From the NCBI RefSeq assembly GCF_021130785.1, contig NC_060213.1, positions 65,262,001 to 65,326,000 on the forward strand: a DNA stretch of 64,000 bases, in the 5' to 3' direction. Position numbers and translations under genes: made by a program. The notes under the pieces are model-generated. The model did no database searches. It saw only the letters and a list, made by a program, of their open reading frames with translations, and was not told the origin of the DNA. The stretch is from Homalodisca vitripennis. Taxonomy: Eukaryota > Arthropoda > Insecta > Hemiptera > Cicadellidae. Positions 10,851 through 23,525 of the stretch are shown here, piece by piece. Each line of letters opens with the position of its first letter. Position 1 is the first letter of the stretch.

Positions 10851-13800
10851 CAAACATATTCTGTGATACTCTTCCTTTAAATGGAAAGGCAATCGTTCTA
10901 GTGTTTTGGGTATGATTTTAAAACTGAACTAGCCAAAACTTGGTATTATTTATGGTTCAAATTATGTATTTTTGATTGACATCTTTTATTATTTTAAGTA
11001 AATTTTAAATTCGGTTATGAAATAAAAACGTGCATTACAATTTAATAATTATTCTATAAACGGTTTTCGGCCCTTGCAGCTGACATAATTTACTATTGCT
11101 TATATTTAATCGTCCATCGGTATTTAAAACGCACGCTTCCCAAATAGTTCCATGTTAAACCTTGTTAAACGTGAGTACCTACAACGCATTTTAACATGAA
11201 AATGGTATTGTACAAGATATTTCTTATTTAAATTCCATATGATATCATTTTAGTCTCGTTAAAATATAATAACTGAATATTATTCTTTTTATTTAACGAT
11301 AATTTTAATATATGCAAGACTGATATGATTAGTTTTTATCATAATTAATACAAAGGCAAATCAAATTGATCTACTGTAATGTAGTTAATCGATAGTTAAT
11401 AAATATATAGTCATATTAATGAGTCTATTTAACAAAAGATAAAATTTGCTACGCTATTCTAAATTTATTGCCACATTTGGTAATGTTACTATTCTAGTTT
11501 GGCGTGGAGTTCAGGTCATTATTTTTATTTTAATACTACCTATACTACTATTAAATTCAATTGAGTTCCAACTTGCATTTTTTACTATTCAAATATCATG
11601 AAAATTTTCTAAAGAATGTTTTGTATAAGTATTATTAGTGCAATTTTCCAGACAAATTTTATAATCTGAGTTGACTTATATGATATAAAATTAAAAAATA
11701 AATAGCACATATCAGCTATGTAAGGAAGTTTTGAATTAAATAATCCAGTTTTTATATTTGTTAAATCGTCGTGTGGAATAAGTCTTTATAACTGGTCAAT
11801 AATTTGTAATGAAGAGTTTAACCTGAATAAAAAGATACCGTACACATTATTTATAAGGATGATACATAAAATAAGAAATAAGATCGGCAGGAGCAGTTTC
11901 CATTCCTCAAATTTGGAAAAAAAAGCTTTTGCTTTTTATATAAATAACAGTTCTCTGCACTTTTTGTGCTAATTTAGAATTTTAAATGATTATTTAAACT
12001 CCAGTCAGTTCTAAAGATTAAATAGTTTTAGACTGTGTGGGTATCTACAGAATATTTCATTATTTGTATGACTGTAACACCGGAGGCTGTGCTGGTGCAC
12101 GACGAACAGTGTCGCGGTTTTAGTGACAGCTCGGCGTAGAGGAGCAATATATGTCACTAACTGGGGCTATTGGTGACAGCGTATCGTTTTTCACACTCTG
12201 TCCACAACTTGCTCTGAAGCAAGCAAATGTAACGAGAAATAGTGATGAGATCTTGGTTAGTCACTGATCAATAACATTATAAAGCTCTTTTATAAAATCT
12301 TGAAAATAGTGAAAGGTTTAGCTATATCGTCTCTAGAGAGTACGGGTACTTAAATGATATTTGTTAGAAGAGCTATTCAACCACTTATAGATGGGTTGTG
12401 GGTTTTGGGGCTGCAATTAAATAATTTGCGAAGATATAAAAGCAGAAAACATAAAAGAGGTTCTAGTCTATTTGATACCAATAAACAACGTTATTAGTAA
12501 AAAATACAGAAGTAAATTTATGTTTATGCCGTGTAAGAAAGATGCCGAACTATCATGGAAAATGCCTAACGGGAGATTGAGACGTGATCTTTAGTATGTC
12601 TGTATATTCTCTAGGTAGTTTGGTTTTGTCGACTCAAAACCGAGTTGGACCAAGACTGGGATAACCATTAATATATAACAAGAGATAAGTTTCAAACTGA
12701 ACAATTCAGAACGAGAGCGTTAGTGCGCTTGCCACCTCAAGTTGGTATGAAACAAATAACAATTTAACACTCTTAAAGTATGAAATATATCGTTTAAGTT
12801 ATTCCACACCATTTAAATCTCAAAGAAAATGAGACTAATCTTCCTGTGATCACATCTGGTTACTATGATCGAGGATACGGTCGTTGGGATTAATATCCTT
12901 AATAATTAGTAAAAAGTTAAGAAAACTCCCAGAGCTTATTTATAACAAATTACATAGTATTAATTCTGTTAGTAATTATACCATAAATTTAGTAAAAAGT
13001 ATATAGATATGTAGCACAGTATTATGCTCGTGCATTTGCTAGTGTACTTTAAATAAAAAATATTGCGCTTTTTGATAAAAGAACGTTTCCGTTTGCTTCA
13101 AGACTGACGGGATATTCAGGATGGAAAATGTTGGTGGTAGTGGCTACGTCTTGTCGAGGTCACAACAAGAGGAATATCGGGATCTACATCTCAGTCACAT
13201 CACATTGAAGAATGATTTAAACTCTGATACAGGATCTTCCTGTAAATGCAAAACTCAAACAGGTTCAAAATTTACGAAATTATGTGCAAAGCGGACGGTA
13301 ACTGCTAGTAAAATATAAATATGAAACGGTATCATTTCAAATTTTCATAGACAACTCTTTAGTTCTAATAATTATGTGGTTATTTGGATTTTTAAAATAT
13401 AATATTAGGCTAGTAAAGTTGCTGTTGGATAAAGAGTGGGACTGCAATACGATAAGGATATAAATGGATGAACGAGGTTGAAATACTCGCAGCGGCAAGT
13501 TGCAATAAAGTTTAGTCCAGAAGGAAGGTAACCGGCTGTGAACGGTAAGAAGGTCGAGTGGTAAGACAACACAATATTGCTACAGCTCAATTATTGCTGC
13601 ACCAACAGTTATTGTATCGTCTCCGTTATTTTTGTACCGTTACCCTTTATCGAGCAATCATAGCGGTGCTGTATTTTCTAATTTATACAAGAGGATACAA
13701 AAACGTGCCGTCGTAAACTATTGCATCATTGAACTTGTACTGTGAATTTATCCTGGAAATTTATAACTTTGTAACTATATTTTAAACCTTTAATTAAATA

Positions 13801-16223
13801 GTTTACAGAACATAATTCATTTAACTTGTAGAAATTAATTACTTTTATGAGTTTTGTAAAGCTTTCAGGTAAAATAGCCAATTATAATTTTACTTTTAGT
13901 ATAATTAAACTTATTTCAAAATTATACTTAAATTATGTTTAAAGTGTGCACTTAAATAAATATAATAAATAAATAAACCCTCCACAAACTTTTTGTATTT
14001 TTGGTTTTATATAGTATTTTATATACACGTATTTTGCCTTCAAACCGTTTTAAACGTTTAAACAAATGTTATTTATATAATTTGTAGAGATATAGTTGTA
14101 ATTTTTATTAGTGTTCTCTATTTATTTTTTTTTATTCGGTTTGTATTGTGTTTTGGAATTAAATTTCAAATATTTGTAGGGGTTTTAATTAATTTAGATA
14201 CATGTGCACTTCTTTAGATAAATGTACGTTTAGACTTTAAAGCCACTAGACAGTTACATTTTTTAAATTAACGTCACGCCAAGGGGATTTAATCATACAA
14301 AGATTAATAACAAATGAAACTAATGGTGATTTTAGTTGGTACCCACCACATTTTTAATAAAAGAAATAAAATGTAACTTACGCTTGTAGACAAATATTTG
14401 ATGATACGTGACTAACCTGAAAAAATAATTACACAGTTAGATAATTATTGAAAACACACGTAAAACTATTATTATTATTTTATGTTTCTGAAATTGACTA
14501 AAATATAAGTTTTCATAAATTGTTAATAGTTAAATAATGGATTGTGAAATTGAACCCAACCAATGCCATAGAAATAAATATATATTAATACATTATACTT
14601 ACAAATCATATATATAGTACTAATGCATTAACATAATTTTTAATCTAATTTGTCGAACATCAAACTGTGGAGGCGTTAAAACGAAAAGTGCGTTTCCAAA
14701 TACCATCCAACAACATCAAAAACATTCTTTGTTTTAGTTTGTAATGTTAGAAAATTTGTTAAGGTGGCATTTTTTCCCCGAATATTTTCCCAGATTTTCC
14801 AGAAATATTAATTTAAATCTGCGTGACGACGACGTGGACTAAAATAAAATTAATGAAACAAGTTTTTCATATTGGAGACCTCATTTCTTAACTTACTTAA
14901 CCGTTGTTCAGTCATATCAATGGAAAGTTACAGCTCGATTTAAGGATGTACATCTAGATTTAACTAATAACAGAAAAGGCTAAGTGCGGCCATCTTGTTT
15001 CTGTCACCTTCTATAGGCCACTGGTTAGTAGTCAGTGGTTGGTCGTTGCGGGAAGACGTACAGTATTATCCCCAGACCCACAGTATTATTATTTAATTCA
15101 GTTTATAATAAGTGTTTTCAGTTTAACTAAGTACATTTCTTAGAGATAGTGTACATAAAATGTGGCCGCATTTATATGGCTCGTGGATTATGCATCTTAT
15201 GACGATTTTGTATCAATAAATTTAATAATATGAATCATGTATTAAGTTATATTGTCATCACGGTGTTACTGTTTTATCTATAAATAAGCAATGGAGAATG
15301 TGCAAAATAATTTTGAAACAGATTCTTATTATAGGATTATACGAAATATTTTATAGGCAAACGATGCTATGTACTACAATATTATAAGAGCCATTAAGTT
15401 TTAAATCTTGTTACATAGATCGCTCGACTAAATTGATGTGTTGATCATGCCGTAGCCTCACAAGCCCCGGGACATAATTAACCCTGAATCTTCCCTCCCC
15501 AAACCACGCCCTCCTTCACCATAACCACAAACCGCGACATGTCTCTCTACATGTTCAACTGAGAGTTGGTAACTCCGCACTGACGTTGGCGCTACCTGTT
15601 GTCGTTCCCATAGAACTTCTCGAGGTTATCTAATTACATTCTATGATCATAACACGTGCTTCTTGCAACTGCTATTCTCTTAATAAGGCTTAAAGTAGTA
15701 GTTGATCATATTGTATGTTTATTATTTATTTACATGAAATCAACGTTATTTGTTTCATCAAATGTGTGTAAAATTTAATCATTTAATTTTTATCCATCTA
15801 AGCCAACTCCCTGGCATAATATTTAGATGTTTCAATAGTGACAATATCGGGAGCTTAAAAGCATAAATATCATAATGATTTGATAGCAATTTTGGCTTTA
15901 ACTACCCATGTTAAGATAGTAAATGGTGATTCAGATAGACGATTTTTTCCATGGTATTTTTATTTTATGGCAGGAAACCCCAATGACTATTACATCCTGT
16001 AGTCAAATTCTCTGGCAGATCCTTCTAACCACTTTATAGATTTGATTGTTTTGGATGTTTGTGAAGTTTATGAGTATTCTCTGAGAACTATACATGGTAA
16101 AATAAGCCACCTACGGAACCCATAGCTTCGACTCAGTGTCAAAGTTCGAAGTTTCAAAATAAAAGGTCATAGTATAGTAACAGACAAATGTAAATGCGTG
16201 TAGGTGAAATGTTTTACGTTGTG
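10851..16223. other. Long A+T-rich stretch with unidentified GC-richer patches
   Basis: No gene, RNA gene or transposon end was recognised. GC-richer patches lie at about 12060-12200, 13080-13180, 13400-13670, 14985-15085 and 15430-15650. None has an open frame longer than about 65 codons or a known motif. They may be old repeats or regulatory DNA. Confidence 0.5.
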
Positions 16224-16339
16224 TGAGAAATGTGGAGGATTCAATTTGTTACAAGGTAATAACATAGATTGAAAAATTATTTTGGCATAACAATGTAATA
16301 TACGAAATATTGCATAAATATATATAATATATATATTAT

Positions 16340-16435
<96 letters not shown>

Positions 16436-16515
16436 GTTTATCATATTATTATGTCAAACTAATTTTTCAATCTATGGTATTACCTTTTAACAAATTGAAC
16501 CCTCCACAATTCTCA
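16224..16515. mobile_element. Palindromic MITE-like element with (TA)n core
   Basis: The left arm (16224-16310) and the reverse complement of the right arm (about 16430-16515) align over about 85 bases with few differences. They share GTGGAGG, TTCAATTTGTTA, AAGGTAAT and CATAGATTGAAAAATTA. The centre is a (TA)n tract of more than 100 bases. The ends begin TGAGAA on both sides. I could not identify a clear target-site duplication. There is no coding capacity. Confidence 0.65.
16319..16434. repeat. (TA)n microsatellite at palindrome centre
   Basis: About 115 bases of nearly pure TA with a few T or A interruptions, lying exactly between the two arms of the surrounding palindrome. Confidence 0.95.
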
Positions 16516-16999
16516 TGCAACGAAATAATTAAACAATTAAGTAAAGAAGATTTTAATTGTTTTAAAACTATTACGCATATTTAAATTACACTTTCCAAGA
16601 GACTTTACTTATTGCTATTATTGAATTGCAGGTTTATTGTATGCCATAGATTTTAAGTTTTTCCTTTAAGGCACAAGTTGTACTAAGACAGTACAAATAA
16701 AACCCATACTGTTTCTTCATTTCGGTTTGATTAGTTACGTTTAAAATAGTTTTCTGAATATTTATTTTAAATTGAAACTATTTAAATATTTGAAATGTAT
16801 TAGAATTAAAAAAAACTAACTAATAAAATATATGTCTGACATAAAACCGAAACTGTTTTATTATCTTGTACGGTTACAAATTTGTATTAATTTTTTATTT
16901 TACTTATAGGCATATAGTATTTATATAATTTTCTTATCTCACGAATAAAAATATGAGACAGTTAAATATAACTAAGTCACACAGCCCACCGCTAGAAAA

Positions 17000-17395
17000 G
17001 GTCCGAGGTATTCCCCCGGACATTGGGTACTCTAATAAGGCCATCCCCGACAGTGCCGATCAATCTTCAGGCAACCTCTCTCGGAAATAAGAAGATAGGG
17101 AAAAGGTATAATGAGGAGTTGGTTAATAGAGGTTTAAAAGAGATAGAAGAGAGAAATGAAAAAAGGAAATAAGAAAACCGCTGGAGATTACAGTGTCGGA
17201 AACACAAGAGGTTAGCTAAGGGTGGCCAGTAAAGTACAAAGATGTGAGGTCTTATTTGGAAATAAAACAAAATAAAATCCCGGGGAAGGAGCATCTGACA
17301 AGTAAGAAGAAGGAACGACATACTCAGCTGGGGTAACTCCGAGGTCGTTGTCCACATACTAAAAAAAATATGAGCCCCTTGGGGAAGACTTAGAG
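17000..17395. other. Purine-rich, GC-richer segment of unknown origin
   Basis: The + strand is rich in A and G from about 17080 to 17320 (AGATAGAAGAGAGAAATG and similar), following a GC-richer block with CCCCCGGACATTGGG. The 96-codon minus frame at 17067-17357 is simply the pyrimidine-rich complement and is not a credible protein. This could be a decayed retroelement, but I recognise no motif. Confidence 0.35.
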
Positions 17396-18507
17396 GAATA
17401 ATTATGCCTGTTTTTGACTTACAACTTGTTACATTGACTTTTTACTACAAGCATAAGTTTGACTTTATTGAATTATCGCACTTTCAATAGTAAAAACTAA
17501 TATTTAGAGTATGATTAAATTATGACACCTAAGATAAAGGATGTATTTTATATAGTTTATAAAAATATATAAAGATACTAAGTGCCCGCAATCCTTTTAT
17601 CATTTTAAATATTTACTCTTAAAGTAACAAAAGTCAAACACATTAAAATATAGATATCATCTTTGACCCGTTTGTATTTTAGATGGGTAACTAACACGTA
17701 TAACTAATCAAATCTTCCCTCGGAGTATGATAAAAGCAATCCCCATAAACACTAGCGATGTTATCGCAATTATCCGTGTTATGTGAGCCATGACTTTTTA
17801 ATGTGTGCCATTAAGGACTTTTATGTGCAATAGAGTGTAGTGCCATCGATTGAATTAAATAAATTAATAGCTTATTGCAAGCTGGAGCTTGTGATTACTA
17901 AGGCAACATATAGCACGAGTTGATGTAATTTATAATTATATATGTGGACTTGACCTGGCTCTTAATTGTTCAAACTGATTTCAAAGACATATAAGTTATC
18001 TGTGATACAATTATTTCAAAATATATTAACGTGATAATTAAGGCATTGGTAGTTGTAACATAATTCTAAATTAATTGTATATTTAAATTAGTTGAATGCG
18101 TACCCATCCGTCATAACCTAATACTCACATTGGTGTAAATACAAATTTGGAATGAATACTCATAAATAAGAATTTAACTAAAAATGGCATATACAGAAGA
18201 GCTTTTTATTGTAAATTGCTATAACGACTCTTTAATTCTCACTACGCTGAATGTCACGTCTGTATCATACATACTAACTGTATACAAAATGTCTATATTC
18301 TCATTTTTATACTTCAATATCAACTGTCCGTAAACAAGGTAGTGAAATGATTAGGAATTGTAATGTAATTCTTTTAGTGCATAAACTATCGGTCGAGGTC
18401 GTATTTTACATTACAACAAAATTACAAAAAAGCTTCTCACGTCTAGCCAATTAGTAATATTAATAATTTGAGTATCTCACTCTTTAAAAAATACAATAAA
18501 TTCATAA
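17396..18507. other. A+T-rich stretch with nothing recognised
   Basis: No open frame of note, no repeat and no RNA gene were seen here. Confidence 0.6.
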
Positions 18508-18740
18508 CATACTAGCAGTTACCCAATGCTTCGAAAGTGTTTGAATGAACACTTATAGTTCGAGTTAATTATATTTCCTACGCTAATGTAGTGTTTGCCT
18601 TGTTGGTATTATCAAAAAGATCTATACAAATGTGTATTTTTATAGCCATCATAATGTACTCTGGTCTTAGTATTCTTTATTTCATAGTTGTTTTTGCTTT
18701 GATTCCTGATCAATAGTATATATATATATATATATATAAA
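18508..18740 (+). repeat. Interspersed retroelement-like repeat, copy 2, with (TA)n tail
   Basis: ACTAGCAGTTACCC, ATAGTTCGAGTTAATTATAT, TTCCTACGCTAATGTAG and TATCAAAAAGATC match, in order, the copy at 40-520. The copy ends in (TA)11 at 18717-18738, which mirrors the simple-repeat end of copy 1. It is shorter than copy 1 and lies about 45 bases from the mariner insertion. Confidence 0.55.
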
Positions 18741-18786
18741 TTAACAAACCTAAGAAGCCTATTATGAAAAGACAGCAAAAATTGTA

Positions 18787-18814
18787 CGAGGGGTAACAGA
18801 AAAATAAGGTTCCC
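18787..18814 (+). repeat. Mariner left terminal inverted repeat
   Basis: 28 bp ending AAAAATAAGGTTCCC. It pairs with 19704-19731 with mismatches only at two adjacent positions (AC versus TT). Confidence 0.95.
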
Positions 18815-18888
18815 ATTATTTTTTTTTAAATAGACAGCTCTATATTTCTACTTAGTGTTATACATCCATTTAAAACTTACAAGTTAAG

Positions 18889-19569
18889 CTATTTTTTAAC
18901 ATAATCACCGTTTCTGTCAAAACACTTTTGTTGACGATGCTCCAAATTTTCTATCCCCATGTTGTAGAATTCTGCCGCCAATCCTTTGAGGAATCGAGTA
19001 ACCTCTTCATTGACTTCATCATCGGTACTGAAGCGTTGGCCACCCAAGTGTTCCTTTAATTTTGGGAATAAGTGATAATCACTTGGAGCTAGGTCTGGGC
19101 TGTAGGGGGGATGGGGCACAATAGTCCAGCCAAAATTTGTCAGCAGTTCTTGAGTTTGACGTGAGACATGAGGTCGAGTGTTGTCATGGAGAATCACCGC
19201 TCACACACTTTGTGATAGCCTAATTTTTTGGTTAAAATCTTATGAATTGTGGTGCTGGAAATCTCAGGAATATGCAAAGCAAGTTCGTGAATGGTGATTC
19301 TCCGATCTTCAAAAAATAATCTCTCAACTTTTTCAACAACTCCATCTGAAACTGAAGTCAGTCCAATTCAATTTTCATCGTGAACTTCCATGCGGCCTTT
19401 ACTGAATTCTCCACACCATTTCCGAACGTGTTGAACAGATATGCAGTTTTCCCCATAAACTTCGATTAACTGACCATGAATTTCAATAGATGAAATCTGT
19501 TTTGCATTTAAAAAAACGTATCACAGCACGAATTTCGCATCTGGCGGTAACAACGATAGGGAGCTCCAT
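18889..19569 (-). pseudogene. Mariner transposase, inactivated
   Basis: A DD34D-type mariner transposase would bind the TIRs and cut and paste the element. The C-terminal part (18889-19197) is well preserved: HDNTRPHVSRQ carries the second catalytic Asp and YSPDLAPSDYHLFPKLKEHL the third, ending DRNGDYVKK. The N-terminal DNA-binding part is readable from about 19569 downward, with ISVQHVRKWCGEFSKGR, ITIHELALHIPEISSTTIHK and ILTKKLGYHKVC. Three lesions are visible: a frameshift near the N-terminus, an in-frame TGA after VHDEN, and a deletion joining LGYHKVC almost directly to LHDNTRPH. The deletion shifts frame and removes the region holding the first catalytic Asp. No active enzyme can be made. 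Confidence 0.93.
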
Positions 19570-19703
19570 CTTCGAAGGCAGCTAGGCTGGCACTGTTGGA
19601 CATAGAGAGGCGCGAGTGGTATGGATAGAGAGAGGGACAGCTGATGAGTAAGACAGTGTTGCCAGGTCTCTCCCAAAATAACGCATTCTGTCTCGGCAGC
19701 ATA

Positions 19704-19731
19704 GGGAACCTTATTTTTCTAATACCCCTCG
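19704..19731 (-). repeat. Mariner right terminal inverted repeat
   Basis: 28 bp, inverted partner of 18787-18814, followed by the TA target duplication at 19732-19733. It lies upstream of the transposase start. Confidence 0.95.
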
Positions 19732-20144
19732 TATTTACATTTATAGTGAAAATCATATAACTTTTTTGTTATATATCTGCATTACAGTACTGACCAAGTT
19801 CGGCATGTCTAATATTTCCTAAACATGTGCAGTTAAAGTATAATTTTACTAAAAGTTTAAATGGGTTACATGACCAGTCTTAACATTTATAGTTAGGCAG
19901 ATAGACTTTTATATTTTTACTACATTACTGACCAAGCACTGCATGCTAATATTTGCTAAAATGTACAATTAGAAGTATATTTGTACTAAAACCTTCAATC
20001 CCTTAGCTAGATATTTTCTTAATCTGTGCTCAACATTTATTGCAGAAAATGTTAAAATAAGAAGTGTTAATAGCAAGCTAACGCCATGCTTTCAAGACTA
20101 TAAATATAAGTAAAATGTAAACAGTGGTTAAATTTTAATTTAAT

Positions 20145-20283
20145 ACAAACAATCCAATAATATAGGTATTTATTTATGTGAGTCATTTCGTACTCAATGA
20201 GAAAATTTTCAGACCCATAGTATATTCCTAATGAGTACGAAAGGCTTCACAAAAATAAAAACCTATATTATTGGATTGTTTGT
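20145..20283. mobile_element. Short palindromic MITE-like element (139 bp)
   Basis: ACAAACAATCCAATAATATA at the left end and its complement at the right end are perfect over more than 20 bases. The inversion continues inward, with interruptions, to TCGTACTCA and TGAGTACGA. There is no coding capacity. A target-site duplication is not clear because both flanks are A/T runs. Confidence 0.7.
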
Positions 20284-22960
20284 TTTTATTTTATTTATAT
20301 TATAATTTATATTATTTCCAAAAAGAAAAGGGCTCGAAGACTGTAGTGTTTAAATTGATTAAACGTATGGTTGTGCTGGCATAAAACTATGTTAGCACAT
20401 AACAGTTAATAAGTTAATAATATTTGTTACCATAATGCAACTGTAGGGACCAAGGTTAGAGTTCTCGGAACTTCACTTAATGGAGCGTAGTCCGGACACA
20501 GTGAGACAACATTAGATTTTTATATAATAATATTTATATAATATATAATAATATTAATATAATTATATGATAATAGTTTAACACAACAGTGTGGTCAAAT
20601 TAGACGGGTAAACGAAATGAAATGTAAATGCAAAATCAGTAACAGTGATTGTGATGGACTCGTTTAGTGAATCCCCACACAGAACAAGAAGTACTTGACT
20701 TTATGCTGCTATATCCATCTAATTTGCATCTGAATGTAGTCATTTACATTCACGGTGAGTGTAAGTATCTGTTTTACCTGATCATGCATTTCACTTGAAT
20801 TTAGTTTGGCATTTCCGTTTCGAAGTAATGATTATTATGTCCGATTGGCGTTTTGTTAAGCTAGTAAACTTCTAATTACCGTAAAATACTTTAACGTGCT
20901 TTAATTGTTTAAAATGTATCGTTTGAAATTAGTATTAAGTTTCAAATTATAACTATAAACTACTTCTATATTATAAAAAAGTGATAATAGTATGAGTAAT
21001 TAAATGTACAATTTTTTAATAAACATTGAATCACAAAAGTACGGCCATTTTGACAGATTGAAAACTTAAATTACTCTATTGCCATTCATACAAATTTGAG
21101 TAATGTATATATTAATAGTTTTGGGATATAATTATATAATATAAGATTATTTTGATATTTTAACAAAGAATTTGAAAACAACATGTCCAAAGAATTTTTA
21201 ATTATTCTTAAAACATGGATTGTATGCTGTTGCGATTTTGTCTTTAGTTATTAGTTATGTTATTATATTAACTTAATGATATTGTGTTTTGTCAAAATTA
21301 ATGGGATATGCATATTTACTTAAATATGGCAAATTAATCTTTGGTGAATTCTAAGAGCTGTTTCTTCTCCCTTTGTACAGTCAATGTAGAAATGAGTTGT
21401 TTACTTATACAATAATCAAAAGGGTACACAGAATATTAGTGTCATCAATAAAGGGACAAAAACAATTTTGCTAAAATATATATAAATACTTAACCTAAAT
21501 ATTTTATATTTTTGTTGTTGTTTAATTATGAAGTCTTTGACTTTACAAGACCTTGTGCAAATAAAGGAATAATATTAGAAACTATGTAGTTACTATTAGA
21601 TACATTTTAGATTTGATAAAATATTTTTAAAAGTTTAAATTTGTAAGAAACAAATCCATAGTGTGTTAGTGTATACTTATCATTTTATAATTTCTCAGTC
21701 TTAACGTAAAAGTATTCAGCTGCGTTTCCTAACTTGCAGCGCTCAAGAATATGCCATAATTTATTGACAGTTCACTCGCTTCTTCTCATTATGCTCTTTT
21801 TCAATATTGTCAATAAACTTCCAAGATTAACTTTTGTAATTGGTCAAACTGACACCAAATCAAACCATGGTTTGTGTATTAACTGTATTCTTTTTTCACA
21901 TTGAAGTTAATTCGTTACTGTTTAATTACATAATTATGTCTGAATTTGTAAACTTCAAAAGGATTCAGGCTTAAACACAAGTAAACCTCTTCAAAGAGTG
22001 TCTAAGTTTGCTGTTTATTCGTAAATTTCTTTCTTTAACGCAGGTACAGAAAATTCCTGCCTACCGTTGTTAAATATTTTAAAGTCAAAATTACTTAAGA
22101 GTGAAGTTGGTATATCATGGTCAAGTGGATTTGCCTAGATGTTTCTAAAATTACTTTTATGTTCTACTGGAAACATTCTGAACCTCGTCTAGTAATTTTT
22201 AATCGTTTGTCTTATTAAAAAACGATACATCAGAATAATTTAAAGTGATATTTACAGCGTGTTTATTATTTTTTAATAAACTTATTGGATCAGCAATGTT
22301 AGCAATATTGCACTTGTCATTAGCCAGTGTTAGCCAAGTGGGAGTAACAGCCGAAAGCCACAAGCGGCCGCGAGGGAGCTGTGCCCTGGGAGCTATTCTG
22401 CACCCTGTTTACGACTTGTCACAGTTTACGTTACTTAAGGGAGTCCCACCCCTCGTCAACAGTGCATTACAGTTGTTCTTCACATTTCGTCTAAACACAT
22501 ACAATATGCTGGACTGTATTGTCAGGATTGTCTTTATACCTCCGTGTAGACAGATGCTCGCATACAGTCATCGACTGATGTGTTAATGAGGTAACTAGAG
22601 ATTTTTTCAACTCTAAGAGACAGCATGAAGAGTTTGAAACCTTTATCTTATTTGCGTGTATTATACTTACGTATAAAGCAAGAGGTAGCGTGATACAGAT
22701 TGTCAAAGTTTTATTGTAAAGACCATTTTTGAGACTGGACTCCTTACGGTCCCCAGTCTTTACACTTTAGAAATGTAGTGTCATATTACGATAAACCATT
22801 TATATTATATAAAAAAAATACATTTCTTTGTGAGCAATATAAACTGAAATTCTATTAGTAACATACTTAGGTATAATAATATTCCAAAGGTTACCCATTT
22901 TCAAAGTACAGATCATGTTACAAAAACTCAAGTCTGGACTTTAAAAGTTCCTGAAGCAGA
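20284..22960. other. A+T-rich stretch; one unexplained GC-richer patch
   Basis: No gene was recognised. A GC-richer patch at about 22330-22560 lies in a 113-codon + frame (22245-22586). That protein has no motif I recognise and overlaps an opposite frame. I treat it as chance or as decayed repeat. Confidence 0.45.
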
Positions 22961-22964
22961 AAGG

Positions 22965-23525
22965 TTTAGTTCAGTATTAGAATTTTGTTCTACTTGTTTT
23001 GCCAATTCTGTTTGCAGTTCCTCAGCAAACATGACTCCAGATTTTAGGAATGAAGTCTGCGCAGCATCATATTTCAGATGCTGCTCGTAGCAGGATATGA
23101 ATTGGAGCTAAACTCAACATTCGCAATTAATAAATCCACCCTACCACAGCCGCGTTATGTGTTAAAGACTCGGTTATTCTACCTTGCCTTGGGATAGTGT
23201 CAGTTAAAATCGTAATGAACTCAATAGTGCACTTGATGAGACAATGAGAATACCTCTTCACTTAGATTGCACTGTATTTTGTAGATTAGGTTTTGTCGTT
23301 CTGAGCTTCTTCGTTCTTCCTATGTTTTTATCAATTCAGACGAACATGACTCCAGAATTCAGGAGTCAAATCTACAACAGCATCAGATTTCAGATACTGC
23401 ACGTAATAGAACTGGAAATAAACTCAGCATTCGCTTTGAATAAACCCGTCCCACCATAGGTGAACGAAATGAACATGAACATGAAAAATGAAATGGAATT
23501 CACATAGGTGCGTTATGTGTATAAT
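22965..23525 (+). repeat. Diverged direct duplication, unit about 200-250 bp
   Basis: About 22965-23165 and 23265-23525 align in order: AAACATGACTCCAGATTTTA against GAACATGACTCCAGAATTCA, CATATTTCAGATGCTGC against CAGATTTCAGATACTGC, AACTCAACATTCGC against AACTCAGCATTCGC, and a shared GCGTTATGTGT near the end. Divergence is about a quarter by eye. It may be two tandem insertions of one repeat family. Confidence 0.6.

Larger units (their letters stand above)
18787..19731 (-). mobile_element. Internally deleted mariner transposon with TIRs and TA target duplication
   Basis: The left TIR (18787-18814, opening CGAGGGGTAACAGAAAAATA) and right TIR (19704-19731) are inverted copies over 28 bp with two differences. 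TA lies directly outside on both sides (18785-18786 and 19732-19733), as expected for Tc1/mariner insertion. The element is 945 bp against about 1.3 kb for a complete mariner. The missing part falls inside the transposase gene. TIRs that still match 26 of 28 bases suggest a fairly recent copy, or one moved in trans after deletion. Confidence 0.95.

Noticed and set aside
17067..17357. 96-codon minus frame
   Set aside because: Complement of a purine-rich tract; translation is Leu/Phe/Ser-rich low complexity.
19508..19756. 82-codon minus frame at the mariner 5' end
   Set aside because: Out of frame with the transposase and crosses the TIR.
22245..22586. 113-codon frame, the longest but one in the window
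   Set aside because: No motif, opposite-strand overlap, mixed composition; cannot be supported as a gene.
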